Shown here: one piece after another, positions 7,774 through 12,561 of the stretch | Numbering within the stretch: position 1 is the stretch's first letter | Layout of the letters: each line of letters begins with the position of its first letter | DNA from: Candidatus Uhrbacteria bacterium | GTDB taxonomy: Bacteria; Patescibacteriota; Patescibacteriia; UBA9934; GWF2-40-263 | Direction of reading: 5' to 3' | Assembly: GCA_014239775.1 (NCBI GenBank) | Contig: JAAZYG010000008.1 | Location: 1 to 41,148, forward strand | Length of the DNA stretch: 41,148 bases | Notes under the pieces: model-generated | The model's database searches: none | Seen by the model: only the letters and a program-made list of their open reading frames with translations | What the model was told of the DNA's origin: nothing | Position numbers and translations under genes: made by a program

Positions 7774-8545
7774 CTCCTCCTCCTCTTTAGTTATGGAGTA
7801 GGAGTAAACTATAATCCTCAGCAAAGGAAAAAATGCTGTATATCAAGAAGCGTTGAGAACCTAATCGTTCGCTCAGCGTGGATCGGTTTAAAAACCAAGG
7901 AACGATCGTCGTACCATGCTCTCATACTAAGTATGAGGTCGGACAATACCGTAAAACAAATGAGCCGTATCCGTTTTAATGGATTCGATAAATTGTTTAT
8001 TCGGTAGTTCAGAACGTAGGACAAAGCATGGAGGGTGTGTGTCACATCCTAAACTTACGGGAGATGCCCGCATATATGATACTGGCAATTTCGCCAAATA
8101 ATTCTCTTTCAAGCAGAAGTTTGGGAGACAAACAATAAGATGTATAAGAAATCGTCTTATTATGGGGTAACAGGCTTGATTAGATAAAATTAAACGTTCG
8201 GGGTCTAAGACATATCACTTGCCCGGACGTGGATACATAAAAAGTGGTCGGTGTACTATGCGTGGCTGATTGATAGAGAGTGGGGAAAAGGTGCAAGTCG
8301 GACTGAGCATGAGCTCTACTGATATGAACTGAGTACGTAGCGAGGCTATCATGAAAGCTCTCTGATGATTATCGGGCAACACGCCATAAAAAATCATCAG
8401 AACACCGTTAGGGTCGCGCCAAAGCATAGAAGGTTAAAAAGATTCGTGAAACCTTTGAGGGTGTGGAAACTCAATATACGAATCAAAAGGCGTTTTGTGT
8501 TTCGCCCAACAGAACACTCCTGGACATGGAGGTTAATGTCCACTC
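7774..8545 (+). ncRNA. Large structured non-coding RNA, about 770 nt (novel candidate)
   Basis: No convincing ORF lies here, yet hairpins are dense. Examples: CTCCT-CTCC/GGAG-AGGAG (7774-7804), CGTTGAG/CTCAGCG (7851-7877), CTCATAC-taa-GTATGAG (7921-7937), CGGG-agatg-CCCG (8058-8070), AATAAGA/TCTTATT (8134-8160), CTGATGATT/AATCATCAG (8362-8400) enclosing GGC/GCC, GATTCGT/ACGAATC (8441-8484) enclosing TTGAG/CTCAA, and GGACAT/ATGTCC (8522-8541). It occupies one slot of the island, between elements C and D, like a gene. It does not show the signatures of RNase P RNA, tmRNA, SRP RNA or group II intron domain V that I know. The strand is inferred from the island. Confidence 0.6.
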
Positions 8546-8615
8546 GGCGGTAGGGTTCCTTTGAATCCTACCGCCATTTACTTGATACCTTGAGTATTTA
8601 CTCGAGATATCAAGT
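8546..8615 (+). repeat. Punctuation element D (GC hairpin + type 1 element)
   Basis: GGCGGTAGGGTTC pairs with GAATCCTACCGCC (8546-8575, 13 bp with one G-U, loop CTTT). The type 1 element at 8580-8615 reads ACTTGA, TAC, CTTGAGT-attt-ACTCGAG, ATA, TCAAGT. The C-to-T change in the outer stem is matched by G-to-A on the other arm. Confidence 0.82.
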
Positions 8616-8639
8616 AAAAGATAATATTACATAAATATA

Positions 8640-8680
8640 CATCGATTGATTCTGTGAAATACTTCGCAGTATCTGAGATG
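8640..8680 (+). repeat. Punctuation element E (orphan type 2 element)
   Basis: CATC...GATG close the element, with TTCTGTGAA-atac-TTCGCAGTA inside. It belongs to the family of elements F-I but has no GC hairpin of its own and follows element D after only 24 nt. Confidence 0.7.
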
Positions 8681-8742
8681 TTCATTTTAGCAGCTTCGGT
8701 TGCAACAACGATTTCCTGCATTAGTCAGGATGAAAGAAGAGA

Positions 8743-9078
8743 ATGATGTTTAGTTTTAAACTCATTACATTTGCTTCCCTTTGTGCAATGACGTATTGCG
8801 GAAGCATACCTGAGATTCCCGGATGCGCTCTGATTGGCCTTTGGATTTTCTGTGTTGCTGCATCGACAGGCTTCATTGCCAAACTCGGTCGCTTCATTAT
8901 TGAAATGATTGATTGGTCATTCGAACCTGCACCATTTCTCATGTTCTCTATCTTTTTCACATATGTTGGCTTCGAGTATGATTTATTTGCTGGATTCATT
9001 GCTACTTGCATAGCTGCATGGGCAATAGTCAGATTCATGATATATGAAAAAACTGAGAAGGATAAAGTGGCGGCATAG
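8743..9078 (+). CDS. Small multi-pass membrane protein, 111 aa
   Basis: Not recognised. Three or four hydrophobic segments: about residues 5-20, 25-47, 62-80 and 82-98, ending in a charged cytoplasmic tail (YEKTEKDKVAA). ATG occurs twice in a row (8743 and 8746), preceded by the purine run GAAAGAAGAGA as a weak ribosome site. A hairpin CAAGGA/TCCTTG (9090-9119) follows the stop, rather than a punctuation element, so this gene and the next three probably form one unit. Confidence 0.72.
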   Translation: MMFSFKLITFASLCAMTYCGSIPEIPGCALIGLWIFCVAASTGFIAKLGRFIIEMIDWSFEPAPFLMFSIFFTYVGFEYDLFAGFIATCIAAWAIVRFMIYEKTEKDKVAA

Positions 9079-9116
9079 TAAGATCAGTGCAAGGATGATG
9101 ATAGTTTGTATTTTCC

Positions 9117-9413
9117 TTGAGAACATTACATACATTCACCACACGTACCTCTGTGCGGAATAATGAATTATTAAAAGAGGTTCGGCTGAAATGCCGTGAA
9201 AGAAAGACTGTGTCTGAATTAGATAAACTGCTTAAGCAGTTTGAAGAGGCTGACAAGCAATTGGTAGAACTCTTGAAAGCTATCAATGTATCTGCCGGAG
9301 AGAATGAACGTACAAAGGCGTTATACGATTCGGATCTTGACCCTAGGAAGGCATGTGATTTTATCCACTTCAACTTGGTGGAAAGCATTTTGTCTACTGG
9401 AGTAGAAGCATGA
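9117..9413 (+). CDS. Hypothetical charged helical protein, up to 98 aa
   Basis: Not recognised. The start is uncertain: no in-frame ATG exists, so it begins at TTG 9117 or GTG 9153, neither with a good Shine-Dalgarno. The body is Lys/Glu-rich and probably alpha-helical (LLKEVRLKCRERKTVSELD, then LDKLLKQFEEADKQLVELLK), suggesting a short coiled coil. The stop overlaps the next start (ATGA), which argues that the frame is real and translationally coupled. Confidence 0.55.
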   Translation: MRTLHTFTTRTSVRNNELLKEVRLKCRERKTVSELDKLLKQFEEADKQLVELLKAINVSAGENERTKALYDSDLDPRKACDFIHFNLVESILSTGVEA

Positions 9414-9613
9414 GCGATCTGTTTGTTGAGATGATTAATAATCCTTGGTTGCTTTGTACAATTGCAATTCCTGTTAAGGGAATGCATGTTGTACTTCAGC
9501 ACGCGATTTCGCCAAAAAAGGATTTGGATGGACCAGATCCGTCTGATAGTAAGGCGAAAAAAAAGTGGCTTCAATCGTTGAAGGATGATTTCAAGAAGTC
9601 CAATAAGAGTTGA
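9410..9613 (+). CDS. Hypothetical protein, 67 aa
   Basis: Not recognised. It overlaps the previous stop by 4 nt (ATGA) and has GGAG eight bases before the ATG. A mildly hydrophobic first half (NNPWLLCTIAIPVKGMHVVL) is followed by a highly charged tail (KAKKKWLQSLKDDFKKSNKS). It could attach to a membrane or a partner protein. Confidence 0.65.
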   Translation: MSDLFVEMINNPWLLCTIAIPVKGMHVVLQHAISPKKDLDGPDPSDSKAKKKWLQSLKDDFKKSNKS

Positions 9614-9623
9614 AAGGTATGCT

Positions 9624-9776
9624 GTGTCAGATAAAGATATGACCCCTTCCGAAATTAAAGCTTTTCTTCGTTGGAAGGTACGAGTTGATCCTTCGAATGA
9701 AGATGAGGAATTGAAGGCTACATTGAAGAACATGAAAGATCTTCAAGACGCTCTGGACAGAAAAAAGAAAAATTAG
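9624..9776 (+). CDS. Hypothetical 50-aa protein with AFLRW motif
   Basis: I choose the GTG at 9624 because AAAGG lies six bases before it, just after the previous stop; an ATG at 9639 is the alternative. The product is a charged, probably helical micro-protein: SEIKAFLRWKV then EDEELKATLKNMKDLQDAL. It resembles the 49-residue protein at 11328 (EAFVRWFL, acidic helix, basic end), so the two may be paralogues within the island. Element F follows. Confidence 0.6.
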   Translation: MSDKDMTPSEIKAFLRWKVRVDPSNEDEELKATLKNMKDLQDALDRKKKN

Positions 9777-9789
9777 TTCATTTTAAACT

Positions 9790-9857
9790 GTCCCTGAAGT
9801 TTTAACTTTAGGGACCATTGACTGATTTCATGAATTTACTTCGTGAAACCTGAGATG
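9790..9857 (+). repeat. Punctuation element F (GC hairpin + type 2 element)
   Basis: GTCCCTGAAGT-ttta-ACTTTAGGGAC (9790-9815, 11 bp, one G-U). The type 2 element at 9816-9857 reads CATTGACTGA, TTTCATGAA-loop-TTCGTGAAA, CCTGAGATG. Confidence 0.82.
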
Positions 9858-9890
9858 TACTTTATTAATGAGACTTAAAGGTCACAGAAA

Positions 9891-10250
9891 ATGGCTGATA
9901 AAAAATTGGTAGCCAGGATCAAGGAAGTTGGTGGAAAGCAAGCTGTTGAGGAATGGAAGTCTGCTGGCAAGAAAATTGATCTCGCTTGGGCGAATCTATC
10001 TGAAACAAATCTTCGAGAAGCAGATTTCTATTGTGCAAATCTCTATTGTGCCAATCTTTCTGAATCGTATCTCTCTGGAGTGGATTTTCGTAGAGCGGAT
10101 CTCCGTAAAGCGAATCTCTCTGGAGCGGATCTCCGTGGAGCGAATCTTTTTAAAGCGAAGCTCTTTGGAGTAAATTTTACTGCAGCTAAAGGTTTGTCCG
10201 AAGAAATGAAGGAAAAAATCCTTAACTTGCTTCGTGAGAGCTGGGAATAA
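9891..10250 (+). CDS. Pentapeptide-repeat protein, 119 aa
   Basis: About residues 34-102 consist of tandem A(D/N)LxX pentapeptides (LAWANLSETNLREADF, RADLRKANLSGADLRGANL), which fold into a right-handed quadrilateral beta-helix. Such proteins are scaffolds; some mimic DNA and protect gyrase, but that cannot be inferred here. The N-terminal 33 residues form a short helical cap (KLVARIKEVGGKQAVEEW) and the C-terminus another (SEEMKEKILNLLRE). AAAGG precedes the ATG by nine bases. It is a single-gene unit between elements F and G. Confidence 0.88.
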   Translation: MADKKLVARIKEVGGKQAVEEWKSAGKKIDLAWANLSETNLREADFYCANLYCANLSESYLSGVDFRRADLRKANLSGADLRGANLFKAKLFGVNFTAAKGLSEEMKEKILNLLRESWE

Positions 10251-10273
10251 AACCCACGTTTTCTAACACTCCC

Positions 10274-10347
10274 CCCCCAGCTGTAGTAATGACTATAGCT
10301 GGGGGCATCGATTGATTTCATGAATACACTTCGTGAAACCTGAGATG
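10274..10347 (+). repeat. Punctuation element G (GC hairpin + type 2 element)
   Basis: CCCCCAGCTGTAGT-aatg-ACTATAGCTGGGGG (10274-10305, 14 bp, one G-U). The type 2 element at 10306-10347 reads CATCGATTGA, TTTCATGAA-tacac-TTCGTGAAA, CCTGAGATG. Confidence 0.85.
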
Positions 10348-10405
10348 AAAGTTTTTATAAAATTTATCTATATACTTGTACAGATTTAAGATTCTGTTAC
10401 ACTCT

Positions 10406-10526
10406 ACACCTTGTGAGAAGGAACAGGTTATTATTTGAGTACTTAATATATTTTAAGTACTCAAAGGACAACCTGTAATTTAGTGGGTTGATCTATAAAC
10501 TTGAGATTACAAGAAAGGAATCTCAA
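10406..10526 (+). promoter_or_regulatory. Switch-like leader and ribosome-site hairpin of the 10527 gene
   Basis: AGGTT (10425-10429) can pair with AACCT (10470-10474) across a perfect hairpin TTGAGTACTTA/TAAGTACTCAA. The same AACC can instead pair with GGGTT (10485-10489) across TGTAATTTAGT. Then TTGAGATT (10501-10508) pairs with AATCTCAA (10519-10526), with AAAGG in the loop and ATG directly after it. An ACACC..TGTGAGAAG sequence (10406-10420) recurs near 11011. Confidence 0.5.
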
Positions 10527-10808
10527 ATGCATAAGTTCATTAGATTTCTTAGAACATTTATTGTGTCTATTTTGTTTGTTGCTCTGCTTCTTGAAATGTC
10601 ATACGCAGCAAGTGAAAACAGAAGTATCTTATTTGGTGCAACAACAAAGACGTGTGAATTTGATATGCCCAGTTGGTCTATTTCAGAAGGTGTTTGGTAC
10701 GGTGTAATGCACTGTAAAAATCCTGACGAGGACCTTAATTTTATTATCGATCGTGATGCAAAAGGAGCTCACACAATCACATTATCCAAAAAGAGGTTGG
10801 TTCAATAG
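10527..10808 (+). CDS. Small secreted protein with two cysteines, 93 aa
   Basis: Not recognised. The signal peptide is clear (MHKFIRFLRTFIVSILFVALL, then LEMSYA before ASENRS), so the mature protein is about 66 residues. Two Cys (TKTCEF and VMHCKN) could form a disulfide outside the cell, in a beta-rich small domain with several Trp. The ATG at 10527 is preferred over an upstream TTG because AAAGGAA sits seven bases before it. The site lies in a perfect 8-bp hairpin, so translation may be regulated. Confidence 0.78.
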   Translation: MHKFIRFLRTFIVSILFVALLLEMSYAASENRSILFGATTKTCEFDMPSWSISEGVWYGVMHCKNPDEDLNFIIDRDAKGAHTITLSKKRLVQ

Positions 10809-10867
10809 ATTAAATAAAATCCAGAGTTATTATACGGATTAACAGTTAACTTATTTAGTAAATTGTT

Positions 10868-11062
10868 GGTCACAAACACAAGAGACCGTCTGTAATTTAG
10901 TGGTCCCAATAGCTCTGATGTTAGTTTTATTTGATGAGCCAAGGCTTTCTTACTGGATTTTGAATGTAAAATTTCCAAATCCTGATAGGAGAGAGTATTA
11001 ATAAATCTGTCACACCTCCTCAGTGTGAGAAGCAGATCAATAAATGAGGGCGACTTAAGTCG
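10868..11062 (+). promoter_or_regulatory. Switch-like leader before the 11075 gene
   Basis: GGTC (10868-10871), GACC (10884-10887) and GGTC (10902-10905) allow the middle segment to pair to either side. The spacer between the last two ends in TGTAATTTAGT, exactly as in the leader at 10474-10484. Further down are TCACAC-ctcctca-GTGTGA (near 11010-11026), whose loop resembles the anti-Shine-Dalgarno, and the palindrome CGACTTAAGTCG (11051-11062). Nothing coding is seen in 10809-11074. Confidence 0.45.
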
Positions 11063-11074
11063 TGAAAGATAAAA

Positions 11075-11302
11075 ATGAGAGGACGACTTCAAAACTCGTT
11101 TGATAAATATGATCAAGTTGATCGTGTTTTAGTAGAAAAGTTGGCACACAAAGGACTGTCGGTTACATACGATGAGCGTATGGCTGCATTGTTATCATTT
11201 GGTGGAGATACCAACAAAGCACTGTCAAAGATATCTCAAGATCACGGTATGTACATTTTAATTGATGTTGAGCGTGCTCACATCTATAAAGAGCTTTTGT
11301 AG
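11075..11302 (+). CDS. Hypothetical protein, 75 aa
   Basis: Not recognised. A small, charged, probably helical protein without signal peptide or membrane segment (DQVDRVLVEKLAHKGLSVTYDERMAALLSFGGDTNKAL). The first half resembles small DNA-binding or UBA-like helical folds in composition only; no motif supports that. The ribosome site is weak (GTGAAAGATAAAA). It lies 25 nt before the 49-residue gene and probably shares a transcript with it. Confidence 0.6.
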   Translation: MRGRLQNSFDKYDQVDRVLVEKLAHKGLSVTYDERMAALLSFGGDTNKALSKISQDHGMYILIDVERAHIYKELL

Positions 11303-11327
11303 ATAAGTTGTTATGGAATAAACTGCA

Positions 11328-11477
11328 ATGAATCGCAAAAAGGGCGAAGCAAAACTTGAAGCTTTTGTTCGTTGGTTTCTCAAAGGTGGTGATCAAGAGG
11401 TCGAAGATCTTTTGAGAGCAAACCGCATAATTGAGAAACGTCATGCTTTTAAAAAAGACAATACCTTTAAAAAGTAA
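11328..11477 (+). CDS. Hypothetical 49-aa protein with AFVRW motif
   Basis: A very short, basic frame: MNRKKGEAKLEAFVRWFLK, then an acidic helix (DQEVEDLLRANRII) and a Lys-rich end. It resembles the 50-residue protein at 9624 in length, order of charged segments and the AF(V/L)RW core, which supports both being real genes. No strong Shine-Dalgarno is seen. A hairpin AGTAAGT-acct-ACTTACT overlaps its stop codon and punctuation element J follows. Confidence 0.5.
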   Translation: MNRKKGEAKLEAFVRWFLKGGDQEVEDLLRANRIIEKRHAFKKDNTFKK

Positions 11478-11496
11478 GTACCTACTTACTGTTACT

Positions 11497-11564
11497 GCCT
11501 GGTCAAACAAAGTAGTTTGTCCGGGCTTTTACTTGATTGCTGGATATTTATCGAACAATCAAGT
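11497..11564 (+). repeat. Punctuation element J (GC hairpin + diverged type 1 element)
   Basis: GCCTGGTCAAAC-aaagta-GTTTGTCCGGGC (11497-11526, 12-bp stem with one mismatch). The element at 11531-11564 has outer stem ACTTGATT/AATCAAGT, the same ends as element D, and a shorter inner stem GAT/ATC. Confidence 0.7.
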
Positions 11565-11603
11565 GAGAAAAGAATTGTGTGCACAAGCACATCAGGAGGT
11601 GAG

Positions 11604-11915
11604 ATGTATTTTCTCTTTTTATTTTCTACAGTAACAATGGTTGTTGCAATTTTTTTTATTGTTTCAATCATATGTAAATCAACGAGTTTGCAAAAGCAAA
11701 AGATTACAGATTTGTGTGTATTTCTAAGCATAGTGATTTTATTTAGTGGTGCATTAACCACAGTCTTAGCAATTGTTATTACGGAGCTGTCTTGGCAAAT
11801 TTTTCCAATAGTTTACTCAAGTGTTGTACTAGGAATCTCAGTTGCTGTTACCACAATGACTATTATTCTTAATAAGTATCATGAACAGTCATTAAAGTCA
11901 TTCGTTGACTTTTAA
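11604..11915 (+). CDS. Small multi-pass membrane protein, 103 aa
   Basis: Not recognised. Three hydrophobic segments: residues 2-24 (YFLFLFSTVTMVVAIFFIVS), about 38-60, and 66-88, joined by a short Lys/Gln loop and ending in a polar tail. The start is fixed by the strongest Shine-Dalgarno in the island (AGGAGGTGAG directly before ATG). It is flanked by elements J and H as a single-gene unit. Topology resembles the proteins at 8743 and 12062, but no sequence similarity is evident by eye. Confidence 0.75.
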   Translation: MYFLFLFSTVTMVVAIFFIVSIICKSTSLQKQKITDLCVFLSIVILFSGALTTVLAIVITELSWQIFPIVYSSVVLGISVAVTTMTIILNKYHEQSLKSFVDF

Positions 11916-11921
11916 CACTTT

Positions 11922-11991
11922 CCCCAATCAAGTATTAATTTTGATTGGGGGCATCAATTAATTTCATGAATTTTTTATGAAATTTGAGATG
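11922..11991 (+). repeat. Punctuation element H (GC hairpin + type 2 element)
   Basis: CCCCAATCAA pairs with TTGATTGGGG (11922-11950). The type 2 element at 11952-11991 reads CATCAATTAA, TTTCATGAA/TTATGAAA, TTTGAGATG. The G-C pair next to the central stem in E-G is A-T here. Confidence 0.82.
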
Positions 11992-12061
11992 ATTTATGTG
12001 CATTTAATTATAAGTGCATTCGTTATTTACATATTTCTGCTGTGCAGATGAAAGAGGTTGT

Positions 12062-12394
12062 ATGGAGTTTTTGATTTTTGCTGCGGCAATTGGCTACATG
12101 ATGATGTCTGTTGGACGAATTGTTCCTAATTTGATGGAATATACAATGTGGGAAAAAAGAACCATGTTTGTATGTTATTTAAATGTATGTGCTTTTATTT
12201 TTTGCACAGCATCATCTGTGTCAGCAATGCTTCATTTTTTCTTGATAAGACAAGATATGTTTCAATTCGTGATTATGCTATCAGCATTTATCACGTGTTC
12301 GTCTATTGTGCTTCAGGTTACGTTGTATACTGTGAAACGTTTTCAACGAAACATACTTCACAGAAGTGGCATTGATAGAATTGATCTCTTCTGA
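12062..12394 (+). CDS. Small multi-pass membrane protein, 110 aa
   Basis: Not recognised. Three hydrophobic segments (about residues 2-20, 36-56 and 68-90) and a basic C-terminus (VKRFQRNILHRSGIDR), so the tail is probably cytoplasmic. The ATG at 12062 follows AGAGG at a suitable distance; an upstream in-frame Met at 12014 adds 16 residues (HSLFTYFCCADERGC) without a ribosome site. It is the last gene of the island, bounded by elements H and I. Confidence 0.7.
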   Translation: MEFLIFAAAIGYMMMSVGRIVPNLMEYTMWEKRTMFVCYLNVCAFIFCTASSVSAMLHFFLIRQDMFQFVIMLSAFITCSSIVLQVTLYTVKRFQRNILHRSGIDRIDLF

Positions 12395-12413
12395 TTAATT
12401 CATTCAAAATCTA

Positions 12414-12482
12414 CCCCAGTTACTAATTTTGGTAGCTGGGGACATTAACTAATTTTCTGAAATTTTCTGAGAATTTGAGATG
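12414..12482 (+). repeat. Punctuation element I (GC hairpin + type 2 element)
   Basis: CCCCAGTTACT pairs with GGTAGCTGGGG (12414-12441, 11 pairs including G-U). The type 2 element at 12443-12482 reads CATTAACTAA, a weak central stem, TTTGAGATG. Confidence 0.78.
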
Positions 12483-12487
12483 TAATT

Positions 12488-12514
12488 AAAAAACAACCTT
12501 ATTGGTTGTTTTTT
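12488..12514. terminator. Terminator closing the island
   Basis: AAAAAACAACC-ttatt-GGTTGTTTTTT, symmetric, so it serves both the plus-strand island and the convergent smc gene. It is the only hairpin at a unit end in the island that has a proper T tract. Confidence 0.92.
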
Positions 12515-12561
12515 ATTAATCAAGACACTTGCATTGTTACCCTAACAGAACATTGTATTTT

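Noticed and set aside
7774-8545. RNase P RNA, tmRNA or group II intron
   Set aside because: The core signatures I know (GAAAGTCC and ACAGAAA for RNase P, the tRNA-like ends of tmRNA, the domain V hairpin of group II introns) are absent.
7747-8553. Short frames in the large RNA region (7747-8007, 8365-8553)
   Set aside because: They begin inside punctuation or hairpin elements, lack ribosome sites, and cross the strongest stems; composition does not look coding.
6415-12394. Prophage or plasmid
   Set aside because: Small unknown genes would fit, but no capsid, terminase, portal, integrase, replication or mobilisation gene is recognisable.
6850-12490. Integron with attC sites
   Set aside because: The unit-plus-hairpin layout recalls gene cassettes, but I see no GTTRRRY/RYYYAAC core pairs at the element ends and no integrase in the window. 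The wobble pairs favour plus-strand RNA, whereas attC acts as folded bottom-strand DNA.
6850-12490. CRISPR array
   Set aside because: Repeats are 0.1-2 kb apart with genes between them, differ in sequence, and there are no uniform spacers or cas genes.
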